64,000 nt of DNA from Knoxdaviesia capensis (Eukaryota; Ascomycota; Sordariomycetes; Microascales; Gondwanamycetaceae). The notes below the pieces were generated by a model. That model had not been told where the DNA came from. It ran no database searches and saw only the letters and a list, made by a program, of their open reading frames with translations. Of this stretch, positions 24,020 to 34,906 are shown in pieces. How positions within the stretch are numbered: position 1 is the stretch's first letter; every line of letters begins with the position of its first letter. Location: NCBI GenBank assembly GCA_001510575.1, contig LNGK01000005.1, positions 3,720,574 through 3,784,573 on the forward strand, written 5' to 3'. The position numbers were made by a program, and so were the translations under genes.

Positions 24020-24511
24020 NNNNNNNNNNNNNNNNNNNNNNNNNNNNNNNNNNNNNNNNNNNNNNNNNNNNNNNNNNNNNNNNNNNNNNNNNNNNNNNNN
24101 NNNNNNNNNNNNNNNNNNNNNNNNNNNNNNNNNNNNNNNNNNNNNNNNNNNNNNNNNNNNNNNNNNNNNNNNNNNNNNNNNNNNNNNNNNNNNNNNNNNN
24201 NNNNNNNNNNNNNNNNNNNNNNNNNNNNNNNNNNNNNNNNNNNNNNNNNNNNNNNNNNNNNNNNNNNNNNNNNNNNNNNNNNNNNNNNNNNNNNNNNNNN
24301 NNNNNNNNNNNNNNNNNNNNNNNNNNNNNNNNNNNNNNNNNNNNNNNNNNNNNNNNNNNNNNNNNNNNNNNNNNNNNNNNNNNNNNNNNNNNNNNNNNNN
24401 NNNNNNNNNNNNNNNNNNNNNNNNNNNNNNNNNNNNNNNNNNNNNNNNNNNNNNNNNNNNNNNNNNNNNNNNNNNNNNNNNNNNNNNNNNNNNNNNNNNN
24501 NNNNNNNNNNN
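24020..24511. other. Assembly gap (492 N)
   Basis: A run of N inside the nested retrotransposon. The true length is unknown. It falls where the 5' part of the inner element (gag and polymerase) would lie. Confidence 0.99.
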
Positions 24512-24581
24512 GTTAGGCTTTAAAGGAAGGTTAATAAGAGATTAATAGTATAAGTATTACGCTTATAAAAAATTAATTTTT

Positions 24582-24864
24582 TATAATTCCTAGATATATA
24601 GTCTAAAGGACTAATAAATAAGTTATAATTATAAGGCACGTATAGAGAAATATATATAAAGGGAAGCTTAAATTTTTTCTATCTTAAGATATTTCCTATA
24701 AAAGCGCGGTAGATATCTACCTTTTATAGGTCTTTTACTAGCTCTTTAAGGCATTTATATATATATAGATATATACCTAAATACTTACCGCTAAGTAGTA
24801 TCCACGTGTATTAGTATACGTTTATACGTAATTGTAATACACTCTGACCTATTGGGGATCTATA
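24582..24864 (-). repeat. Inner LTR, high-coordinate copy
   Basis: 283 bp, starting TATAATTCC and ending GGATCTATA, the partner of 19132-19414. It keeps several CpA/TpG sites lost in the other copy (ATTGTAATACACTCTGACC). Confidence 0.9.
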
Positions 24865-25229
24865 GGAATAGTTATATAATTAGTAAAAGCTACGTAGTAG
24901 TAAATAGAAAATGCTAAATTAGGTCTCGTTATCGTAGTTATATAGATAAGTTATCCGATTAGTAATCGATATCTATCTATATTAGTAGTAGAAAGCTTTT
25001 TACTATCTAAAGTAGCTAAGTTAATACTAGATATTAGAATAGATACCGGTCGTATTATAGAGATATTAAATCTAGCGTTTACTATAATCGCCTCTATATA
25101 TTATATCTAGTATATAGAATAGGAGTTAAAGTTAATACCGATTACTACTCCTAGTAACTACCGTAGCTTACCTATTAGGTCTACTTTTAGATAGTCTTAG
25201 AGTTCTAGTTCGAAATTAGTTAGTATATC

Positions 25230-25450
25230 CTCTTTCTATCCGAAATATAGAATATTATCTATATAAGTAACTAGAATTATACCGTCCTTTTATTAGTAAA
25301 ATAACGCTTTATCTATTTATAATCTTATAAAACCTATACGTAAAAGTATATTATAGAGTCTTAGCTATTACTATCGGCTAGCTTATTTTAGACTATATAA
25401 TGCTCGTTTTAGATAAATAAACGATTTCTCTATCTAGCCTAAGTTATAGA
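25230..25450 (-). pseudogene. Copia reverse transcriptase remnant
   Basis: The minus strand reads YLKRALYSLK, corresponding to the KALYGLKQ block. Next come GFI......KALF and then VTYIDNILYFG, corresponding to the YVDD catalytic block with Asp changed to Asn. Stops interrupt the frame. This matches copia-type reverse transcriptase and fixes the element on the minus strand. Confidence 0.75.
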
Positions 25451-26649
25451 CGAAATCCGGATTACGTCGTCTAATTTCGTATATTAGTTAAACTATTCCT
25501 TTATATTATCGTATATATACCTCCTCTTCTAGGAGTCTATATAAGAAAGCTACTATAATATCTAACTATTATATAACTAAATATTCTTTAGCTATAATAG
25601 CTAATATTACTCTCTATATCGTAGCGTACGATATTACGGCGAAGGTTTCTTAATAATCGAAGCCCTTACGCTATTAAAATCCACGGGCTATAATACGTGC
25701 TTTCCGTTTAATAATCTATCTATACTCGTCGTATTTAGACTTTAGTACCTATTTAGCCGTAATTAGCCTATATCTAGACGGTAGCGACTTAACGAATTCG
25801 AAGACTTTACGGTTAAATATATTTATTAATTCTATAAGTCTAGTATCTAACTATTCGTTAGTATTCGCGCCCCTTAGAGCTAATATTATCGTTAGCGGAT
25901 TAGAAAAACTAGCTTTAATTAAATTATTAAGCTAATCTACGAGCTAATCTAAAGATTCGTTAACGTAAGTTATTAAATTAATAGCGTTAGGACTAGTATC
26001 CGGACTTCTTTTAGTAAGTTATCGAGCTAGATTATTATACTTATACGCGATAACTAAGTTATCGAAATCTACCTAGTCTTTATTTTAGGTAACTATACGC
26101 GTGATCTTCTTTTTAGCGAAAGTTCCCTTTAGTTACGACTTTAGTATATTAAGTAGTTTTTCTTCTAAGTCTTTAAGGATTCTTATATTAGACGAAATCT
26201 AGACTTTTCGGAACTTAGGTACCTATACTTTATATAAATATATACCTTAGTAACTAACTAATAAGCTAAATTCTCTTCGTAGAGTAAATTTACTAGGTAA
26301 ATTAGTATTATTTACGCGCGCTCTAACCTCTATAGGCACGTAAATAATTATATAGGAACCTAAAGTTCGTAGATATATAATATTTAGTTAAAAATCCCGT
26401 TTAGCTATAGGTATCTAGCTCTACTATCGTTCCGTAGGACTAGAACCGTAGCTATCGATAGTTAGATTAATTAGTTAAGTAATAGCTTCTAGAATATATC
26501 CCTATAGATATATCGGAATACTCTACTATATTATAGTTACTCTTATACGAATTACTAGTTCCTTTATAGCTCGTTTAGCGTTACCGTTATAAGTATAGCT
26601 ATAAGCTAAGGAGGGATTAACTTTCGAACTAATTCGGTTTATAAACTTA

Positions 26650-26910
26650 GTAATTATCCTAATCTATACGTCCGTCCCGTTATCTATAATAATTAACTCT
26701 AGAATAGAATCGGTAATGTTTATTATATACTAAATTATATTCTTAATTTTATTACTAGCTTTCGACTTTCTATCTAAAATATAGATAAATTTTATTTTAG
26801 AAAAATTATCTATAATAACGAGAAAGTATCTTTTACTTTTAAAGGTTTATACCGATATCTTAGTAATATCGTAATATAATACCTAGCTAATTCGTTTAGC
26901 CCTCGTTCGT
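26650..26910 (-). pseudogene. Copia integrase remnant
   Basis: The minus strand reads SKRYFLVIIDNFSKIKFIY, then LDRKSKASNKIK, then ELIIIDNGTD. These are the YF...IDDFSR..W.Y.LK.KSE and DNG blocks of copia integrase with RIP changes. It lies upstream (higher coordinates) of reverse transcriptase, the order that defines Ty1/copia. Confidence 0.78.
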
Positions 26911-28074
26911 TTATCTTTTAGCCTAAACTTTAGGATCTTTAAGATCTTATATACCTTATATAGGCCTAAATCGTTAATATACGCTTTTATAATCGACTCG
27001 TCTACTAAAGCTCCTTTAATAGACTATAGTATTTTTAGGAGAGCCTTGGCGCTTAGATATCCTAGTCGTTTATATATTAGGCGTAAGCGTTAACGTATAT
27101 TTAATACTTACGTAAAGCTTTTAGGTATCGATTAATATTAGTCCGTCTATTAGAATAATTAGACGAATGCTAGTCTTTTATATAGAGACTACTAGAACTA
27201 GCGTTTTTCCCGTAGTAACGTATACTACGAGCGTCTTTTACGGGGGGATACCTAGAACTAAGATTATTATTCCGGTAGTAATAATTATAACTACGAATAT
27301 CTTTTAAGGGGGGATATTTAAAACTAAAATTATAGTCTTTTATAGGGTAACTATAATAACTAGATAATTTATAAGTAGTCTCCTTAGACGGTTTTAGAGA
27401 GACGGTCTCCTTTAGTATAAAATTACGGATAATAGGAGTATATACGGGCTTTTAGATAATAGGTTTACTAGAGGTTATAACTCGTATAAAGAACCTACGG
27501 TTTTCTACGTTAATCTCGGAAATTAAGACGTCTTTAGTATTAAAAATGCTATTACCTAGAATCTTACCTCTATTACGGTATAGAACCTTACCGCTAAAGA
27601 TATAAATCGGAAATATTATAGTTAGTAAAATATCTTTAATACGTATAGAAATAATACTAGATAAAGTCTTAATATTAATAATAATGTTTCTACGCTTTAT
27701 AATATAGATAGGTCCTCTACCTATAATTATACGTATACGAGTCTCTTTTATAGTCCCTTTTTCGAACTATCGCTTATCGTTTATAGAGTATATAGACGTA
27801 CTAGTATCGAATAGCTAATCTATTCTAGAATAGCTTAATAAGTAGGTAAATAGGTTATAGCTAATTACTTCTTTAAAATATTTTATAGTATTAATAGGAA
27901 AAGAAGAAGAAAGGGAAGACTTACTTATAGTCTTTCGACGTCTCTTAAACGTATTATCGGTTATTACTATCACGCTTATAACTCTTTTATAACTAGTTAT
28001 ATTCGCGCTTACGTTTACGTTTATATTACTAAGTATAGTAGAAGACTTCTACTATTATTATTATTACTTACGAG

Positions 28075-28150
28075 CTTTGATCCGGTAGTCGCGCTCTTTA
28101 TAGCTAAGACGGTTATAGTGTCTATATCGAATTATAGGTTATAAACCGGA
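28075..28150 (-). pseudogene. Possible Gag zinc-knuckle remnant
   Basis: The minus strand reads RYRHYNRLSYKERDYR, which could be a CCHC knuckle (C..C...GH....C) with its Cys and Gly codons lost to RIP. The position at the 5' side of integrase fits Gag. This is weak on its own. Confidence 0.35.
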
Positions 28151-29373
28151 CTTCTTCTAGTTACTCTAGCTAGTACTACTATTACGAGTGTTATTATTAT
28201 TATTTATACCCTACTTATTATTAGACTTAGAATTATCTCTTCTATCTAACTTTTTTAGGTCCTTCGTAACCCTCTTACGTTCCTAGAATAACTATACTAA
28301 CTATCTATAGTACTCGTCCGAAGTCTTATCTAACTATACTATAATCCGCGTAGTAACTTACGTTTTAGTATTAAACGTATCCTTCGCTACTATTAGTAGT
28401 AAAACGGTTCTAATCTTATTAGTAACTTTAGTTCTATAACGCTAAACCTCTAATTACTTCTAATCGAAGCGTGAAAGAAAAGTAATAAACTTTTTACCTT
28501 TCTTTATCGTATAAGTACTAATATCTAATAGATCTTCTAATACTTAGAACTTAGTCTTTTAGCTATTACGGTTAAAACGATCGGATAACTTATTCTAGAT
28601 ATTAGAAATATTTATACTATTAACTATAATTTATCTTATAATGCTAGATATGTTTTTTAATATTTTACCTCTTACGAGTAAATCGTTTTACTTATTAAGA
28701 TAGCCGAAATCGTCTAGCTTTAAACTAATGCGAATAATTATAGTACGGAAAGATAAGGCCTACGTACGCTAAGTACGGCTATTAGTTAGCTAGTATTATT
28801 AATTAAGAGTCTACTTCTATTTAAATAGATTAATTACTTAATTAGTACTAGTTATTATAGGTAACGGAATAAAATTATCTATAATAATAGAATGTGATGG
28901 CGGGGATAATACCGTTCGAGCGGAAGGAGGTCGGTTCGGTATGGGAGGTGCGTTTACGTCTATAGTAGGCATACGAAAAAGACCGGGAAAACTCGGTATT
29001 ATAGAAGGAATAAAATTTCTATTAGGAACTAATCGAGATTATTAGGGAATAGCGTTAGTAATTAATTTCTAATTAGAATTAGAATTAGAAACGGGAGAAG
29101 GGGAACGCGAGAATTCCATTAATGTTAACGGAGTTAAGACTTAAGACTATTAATGAGTAACTAAGTCCGTGACTGTGTTAGGGGCGGTTAGACGGCGACG
29201 GCTACTACGATTTATTATTGGGTTATAGTTGTTGCTTTACTAATAGCTTTATAGGCCGACTATCGGCTTATGGAAAAATAGGAGAGGAAGAAGAAGAAAA
29301 AAAAATAATTAGTATAAAAGAAACAAAAGATAAATACACTATTTTTGCTCAAATTAAACTTAGTCTCATAATC

Positions 29374-29568
29374 TATTATTTAGAATGATAACGGAAGATA
29401 AATAAGTTAATAGAATTGAACTTAGGAATTAAGTAAAAAGTTAGATGTAGGAGGAAGAAAATGGGCTAGACTAGAAATAGATAGAAGTCCAGCATTTATA
29501 GGCTAGCCAGAACCAGGCTTCAGCCCACCGGTCACGTGATCCACGCATTTCCGTCCTTCCTATTTACA
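29374..29568 (-). repeat. Outer LTR, high-coordinate copy (5' LTR of the element)
   Basis: 195 bp, starting TATTATTTAG and ending TATTTACA. Compared with the other copy it carries eight G-to-A changes, all in TpG context, and no C-to-T changes. The target duplication CTGAC follows directly. Confidence 0.95.
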
Positions 29569-29573
29569 CTGAC

Positions 29574-30260
29574 CCTAACTAGCGGGGTCTTCCGAACGAC
29601 CTCGACGCCGACTTCATCAGTTCAAAAGCTTGAAACAGACACTTAAACCGGCTTAGGCACCCGAATTTTGTCGAATGTGGCTCAGGCAGGTCCCCGCAGA
29701 AGAGCTTTTTTGTCTTAAGCCGAGATGTCACGAAAGTCGGGGATATTATCCACTGATTGTGTTCTTTTGCAATCTACTGCTTGCTCCCGAATATTCGGTG
29801 TTCATCCGGTCTTTGCCGCGCATAATGTTGCAGTGTCCCCGGCGCACTCCCGGACTATCCGTGAGGAGTCTCGAGATACCGGTAATACCACATATGAACA
29901 TCTGTACCTTTGACTTTGTGCTCCGGTTACCGAGGCTGGATTATTCATCTAATATGAAGTCTCAAGCTGATTCATTCTTGGGACTCTGAGATTCAGTTGC
30001 ACAAATGGGCGAATATCGAAGAAATATCGCCCCAAAAGAAGAGGGGGACACCGTCGGACAGAACCCGGACAGAACCCGGACAGGAGGAATACACTTGGAG
30101 ATCTTTTATTTTAGAGATCACCTAATTCAGACCCGCACACTAAGGCATGCATTTAAGGAGTCGAACGGGCTCCGGGACAGGAGCGGGAACGGAACCCGTA
30201 GTGGATGAGAAGCGGAAGCCCCCTTTTCCAGCAACGCTTTTTAGAATGCCACGGCATCTT
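29574..30260. other. Right flank of the retrotransposon
   Basis: Normal-composition sequence without RIP resumes directly after the target duplication. A short tandem GGACAGAACCC lies near 30054-30083. I see no gene I can support. Confidence 0.5.
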
Positions 30261-31075
30261 TTACAGATCTGTCTTGCGTGACAGGCGCACCACGGTAGCG
30301 ATTGTAAGCGCCATGCTGATGGACATCAAGTTGATGATCATCGACTGCAGAATGGAACCGCCCTTGCTTGTGAAAGACAAACTATATTATAGGGTTAGAA
30401 GAAGCTCACACCTGGAAGGAAGTCAAAAGAAACACACGCCGAGAGCGGCGAAATGCGACACTTACCCAGATATAGAAAATCCCGTTTCCTGCGCCTTCGT
30501 AATCCCAAACACACCACTGGAAGCCCCAACCAAAAGGATAGTGGAAGCTGCAATGAGGATGCCGATCTTGACCGACGGTCTTGAAACAGCGATGGCCGCC
30601 ATAACCGCGGTTGAAACTAATGTCACGAAGAGATACACGCCTTTATGAGCTCCGAAAAAGTCTGGTCTGTGGCCTTGGAGGACTTCTCCAGCTTGGTGCC
30701 TCGCTTTTCAAGCCGCTCAACGTCGGCCTGGAGCTGTTTGACCTCCGCCTTGAGCTCCTTCACCTCCGCCCGGAGTTCCCGACAGTCGAGCCAAAGCTCT
30801 CTGTTCTCGACCCTGAGCGCTTGGTGGTCTTCCCGAAACGTGTCCACGTTAGCGTCAGCCCATGAACTGTTGTAGCGAGGCCTTCATTGGTCTTGGTCAG
30901 AGCGTCAATGGCTTGTGCTGACTTTTGTTGGCCTCTAGCTCTTCACAGTTAGAGAGAAGAACAGAGTTAGCCGAGGACTAACATCTGAGATGTCCTGTTA
31001 GATCGTGATCTCAGGTTTGCCAATCTACGTACCTGTGAACGCTCAAGTCCACAGAGGCTAGCAAGAGAATGGAGA
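30261..31075 (-). pseudogene. Broken gene: coiled coil plus membrane segments
   Basis: Three exons can be followed on the minus strand: about 31075-31033, 30940-30466 and 30381-30261, with good introns GTACGT...AAG (92 bases) and GTAAGT...TAG (84 bases). The product would run from QQKSAQAIDALTKTNEGL into a heptad-rich coiled coil (ELKAEVKQLQADVERLEKRG). Hydrophobic stretches follow (VTLVSTAVMAAIAV, IGILIAASTILLVGASSG, IINLMSISMALTIATVV), and it ends KTDL. The frame breaks twice, near 30860 and between about 30660 and 30620. Each break looks like the loss of one base, and no ATG is visible in the first exon. It is either a recent pseudogene or an assembly with two indels. I do not recognise the family. 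Confidence 0.5.
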
Positions 31076-33007
31076 TGAAAGGCGAGGAGAAGAGATAGAA
31101 GAGGAAGAAGAAGTGAAGTGGAAGTGGAAGAAAAAAAAAAGAAAGGTCACAATAAGAGGAAGAGCTTGTAGAAGGATGGAAGCAACATGTGCATCTAGTA
31201 GGAGCAGGCTTGCTCCTCCCAAACCCGGAGATTCTTTTCCTACTGGTGATATCTCTCTAGATTAGGGTTTCATTAGCCCTAACACTTACATCTTTCTCTC
31301 CACACTTTCTTATCTGATCTGGGTAGTTTAATACATCCTGTTTCCCCCAGATCTCTCTCTCTCTCTCTCTCTCTATCTTTCATTTGAGAGTTTAGGTTCT
31401 TACGGTTCTGCCGTCTCGTCATGGGCCAGACACCACAATCGCGCATATTCGGAGCAATCCATGATGGGACTGTGCAGCCTAGATCTTCGGCTGGGGCAGT
31501 TGTTTTTGGGGTCAACCACAGAACTGTCGTCTTCGGGTTTAGAGCGCTGTACTTGGCTTTGGCTTGATATGGGCGGTACAGACAGAAGACTTAACACCCC
31601 CCCTCCCGGTGGCAACTTGGAGCTGCCTGGAACAGGTTAGTGACGACGAAGACGGAGAGTGCCGTTCAGGGACTGACTGATACGAGGTGTTGCTGAATGA
31701 CTTCATAAGGACGTTCCTGGAGCTGAAAGTTGCTCAGATACCAAGTGCAGCCGTCGATGATGGCAGTTCAAGTCGATTGATTGGGACACATGCGTCTGTT
31801 TCAGAGAACCGCAGCCGAGGATAGACTTGCGGAAACAAAACACGGAGACACAGAGGCGATATTCTGATTTTTCCTCGGAATTATCATGGCAGGATATAAG
31901 AGATAACAGCGAAGGCGAGGGAGTTCATGGCTGGGGGTGAGTCCGAGACCAAGAAAAAGGAGGGATTGTTGACCGGAGAAAAGAGACAACAACAGCACGC
32001 CATGGATCGTCGAAATAAAAAGGAATAAAGTCAAAATCGAAGTACCTTCAGCCCTCGGTTTAGGCGGTACTACTGCTCGCTCTTGGCAGATGCGATCCTC
32101 GCGAAGAGAACACAACCGACACACGCGAGACCTGGAGGATGATGGCGGTCAAGATCGGCCCGGCTTCCGATTTGACCGTGTCCGCTCCTCTCCTCTCCTC
32201 GTTTTGTTTTCTCTGCATCGGTGAAAGAATTTGTGTCCAGTCCCCTGTTTCTCCACGGCGTTTGTTTGACGGGATACGACGCTGGAAGAAAGATTAAAAA
32301 AAAAGTTCCGTATGGATGGGTGCAAATGCCGATGACGACACTCCGCCGGGCGAAAATCTGGATCTCTCCAAACCAGCAGCTTTCCCTCCGAGCCAAAACT
32401 TTAACATCACATCGTTGGAAGAGGACAAATCTCAAAGTTCCTGACTGGGGTCACTAGGCCCGGGAAACAAGATTTTGTGCAGGATGAGCAATTCCCGGGA
32501 ATTTGTCACAATGCGCTTCGTCGGCCTTTTTATTTTGATTTTTCTTTTCATTTTCGAGTCCGGGCTTGGCTGTTGGGAAGTGTTGGGTGTCCGGCGTTTG
32601 CTGTCGGTGCGTACAGTATCTCAAATCGCCAATGATCGTGACGCGAAGCTTTCCTGGTCAGGGACTTTGCGCACTTACACTCGACGCAGTACTTAGTGTA
32701 GGGATTGGCTGGTATATGTATGTCCGGATTGCCGCTGCTCCTGGTTCCTGATATCCAGTGTTGTTGCCTGACATCTGATCTGATCTGGCCGTGCTGGACT
32801 TCTGAGATATAGTCTACTTGCTTCACCTCAGCGTATTAGTGAATATATACACATTGATCATCAGCGTCTATATGAGAGTGTGCGACTGAAGACATTGTTT
32901 GACACATCACCTCCTCTTCCCCTCTTCTCCCTCTTCTCCCTCTTCTCCCTCTTCTCCCACTTCTCCCTCTCTCACCTCCTCCTACTCCCCTCCTCACATC
33001 TCCAACC
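31076..33007. other. Gene-poor stretch upstream of the MFS gene
   Basis: About 1.9 kb holds a (TC)n run near 31350-31375 and A-rich spots, but no coding region I can support. The right end (about 32912-32971) is a CTTCTCCCT tandem array in the probable 5' UTR of the transporter. Confidence 0.5.
32912..32971. repeat. Tandem CTTCTCCCT array
   Basis: Several near-identical 9-base units (CTTCTCCCT, one CTTCTCCCA) lie immediately before the MFS start. The array is pyrimidine-only, as often seen in fungal leaders. Confidence 0.7.
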
Positions 33008-34906
33008 ATGTTCGGATCATCGCCATCCTCCCGCTCCTCGGTCACAGCCACCGACGCCGACGTCGAGACCGGCCAACTGCGGAGTAGAGAGAGCCACTGG
33101 CGCGTGCTGGTCGACCAAGCCGGCGTGACGCCGGAGGTGCTCGCCTTCTCGTACCCCGGCAAGGGCACGCCCGACGCGCCGTACATCGTCGACTTCCTGC
33201 CGACCGGCGACCCGCACAACGCCATGGGCTTCTCGTCGCGCCGCAAGTGGTTCATCACCGTGCTGGTCGCCGTCGAGGCCCTCTCGCTGACGTTCGCGAG
33301 CTCAACCTACGCCTCCAGCTCGCGCCAGCTGCGCGCCCAGTTCGACGTGTCGCAGGAAGTCGTGACGCTCGGCGTGTCCCTGTTCGTGCTGGGCTTCGCC
33401 ATCGGGCCGTTGGTGTGGGCGCCGCTGTCGGAGCTGTACGGCCGCCAGCGGGTGTTTATTGCGACGTTTACGGTTATGACGGCCTTCAACGGGGGCTTGA
33501 TCGCCAGCCAGAACATCGGCACGCTCCTCGTCCTCCGGTTTCTGGCCGGGTCGTTCGGGGCCTCGGCCCTGACCAATCCGGGTGGAACCATTGCCGATAT
33601 GTTCACGGCCGAGACCCGGGGTGTGGCGACTAGCTTGTTCGCTATGGCCCCGTTTCTCGGCCCCGGCATCGGCCCGATCGCCGGCGGCTTCCTCGCCGAG
33701 AAACGCGGGTGGCGGTGGGTCATGGCGCTGCTGACTTTCTTCACCGGCGCGCTCCTGATTCTCGGGATGCTCTGTGTCCCGGAAACCTACGCGCCGGTTC
33801 TCCTCCGCCGGCGCGCAAATAAGCTCTCGAAACTCACCGGAAAGGTGTACATCTCCAAGATCGCCTCGCTGCAGCCCCCGCGCTCGTTCTCCGCCGAAAT
33901 CAAGGTCGGCCTGCTCCGGCCGTGGCTGCTCCTGTTCAAGGAGCCGATTGTGATGATCCTGTCGATCTACATCGCCATCATCTACGGCACCCTGTACAGC
34001 CTGTTCGGCGCGTACCCGGTGGTGTTTGAAGTGCACCGCGGCTGGAGCCAGGGCATCGGTGGTCTCCCGTTCGTCGGGATCACCATCGGCATTATTGTCG
34101 GCGATCTGATTGCCGTGTTCGATAACCGCCGCTACGTGCGGGTGCTCCGGGCCGGCGGCGGCGCCGCCGAGCCTGAGGAGCGGCTGCCCCCCGTGATGCT
34201 TGGCGGCATCTTTGTGCCGGTCGGGCTGTTTTGGTTCGCCTGGACGGACTCGCCGTCGATGCCGTGGATCGTGCCGATCATTGCCGGCGCTTTCTTCTCG
34301 GCCGGCCTGATCCTGGTGTTCCTGGGGATCTTCAACTACTTGATTGATTCCTACGTGGTCTTCGCCGCTTCGGTGTTGGCGGCCAACAGTGTGATCCGGT
34401 CCGTCTTTGGTGCCGCGTTCCCTCTGTTCACAGTCCGTAAGTTCACTTGTGCTAGCTGCCTTGTTCCTTTTTGTCTTTATCGTTCACTCTCCCTATAATG
34501 ATGCACATATGAAAGACCTTCCTATATACTAACATCCCATCTAGAAATGTACAACCGCCTGGGCATCCACTGGGCCACAGCCCTCCCCGGCTTCCTGGCC
34601 CTCGCATGCCTGCCCTTCCCCTTCCTTTTCTACAAGTACGGCGGCCCGATCCGGAAGCGCAGCCGCTACGCCCGCGAAGCTGCCGCCATCCTGGAGAAGA
34701 TCCGCGCCAGCCGGGAGCCCGTGGTAATCACGGAAGACGAAGCCATGGAGGCCGTGGCGGAGCGCGAGGCCGAGGAAGAAGAGGAGCGGCTGGCGGACTA
34801 TGAAGAGCGCGCGCGCACGGGCAACCTGACCCGCACGGAGACCATCATGACCCGTATTAGCACCGCGCTGGGCCGCCGGAATACCTCCGGCTTGGCCCCA
34901 CAGTGA
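33008..34906 (+). CDS. MFS transporter (DHA1-like drug/polyamine antiporter family)
   Basis: Two exons, 33008-34436 and 34545-34906, give 596 residues. A hydrophilic N-terminus of about 78 residues precedes the first of about 12 membrane segments. Family motifs are visible: SELYGRQRVF in the first cytosolic loop (motif A type), RFLAGSFGASALTNPGGTIAD, and FLGPGIGPIAGGFL (the motif C region), followed by RGWRWVM. These point to the DHA1 branch of fungal proton antiporters such as Tpo/Flr1-type proteins at the plasma membrane; the substrate is unknown. The split Gln codon at the intron joins FTV to MYNRLG, as in homologs. The C-terminal tail is long and acidic (EAEEEEERLADYEERA). Confidence 0.9.

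Larger units (their letters stand above)
19132..24864 (-). mobile_element. Nested gypsy-type LTR retrotransposon, RIP-degraded
   Basis: Two 283-bp direct repeats bound this insert. GGAA stands just outside each end (19128-19131 and 24865-24868), consistent with a 4-5 bp target duplication. The purine tract AAGAAAGGGGATC directly above the low-coordinate LTR marks a minus-strand polypurine tract. Integrase remains of Ty3/gypsy type (TDN..PF, a GRVKRFN-like block, SPYYLLFG) read on the minus strand at 22.64-22.03 kb. An assembly gap (24020-24511) falls where gag and reverse transcriptase should be, so those domains cannot be judged. The 2.6 kb between integrase and the 3' LTR shows no domain I recognise. 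Confidence 0.85.
18221..29568 (-). mobile_element. RIP-degraded Ty1/copia-type LTR retrotransposon
   Basis: The element spans two 195-bp LTRs in direct orientation and is flanked by the 5-bp duplication CTGAC (18216-18220 and 29569-29573). It lies on the minus strand. Degraded remains occur in copia order from high to low coordinates: zinc-knuckle-like (about 28.1 kb), integrase (about 26.9-26.65 kb), reverse transcriptase (about 25.45-25.23 kb) and RNase H (about 24.9 kb, continuing at 19.13-18.9 kb). A G-rich tract GAGGGGCG next to the low-coordinate LTR fits a polypurine tract. A second element splits the RNase H part. No long reading frame survives: CpA/TpG is nearly absent while CpG and TpA abound, the mark of RIP. 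Without the insert and its duplication the element is about 5.6 kb, normal for copia. Confidence 0.93.

Noticed and set aside
18221..29568. CRISPR-like or satellite array in the AT-rich block
   Set aside because: The repeated segments are two LTR pairs. No regularly spaced short repeats exist, and CRISPR is not expected in a fungus.
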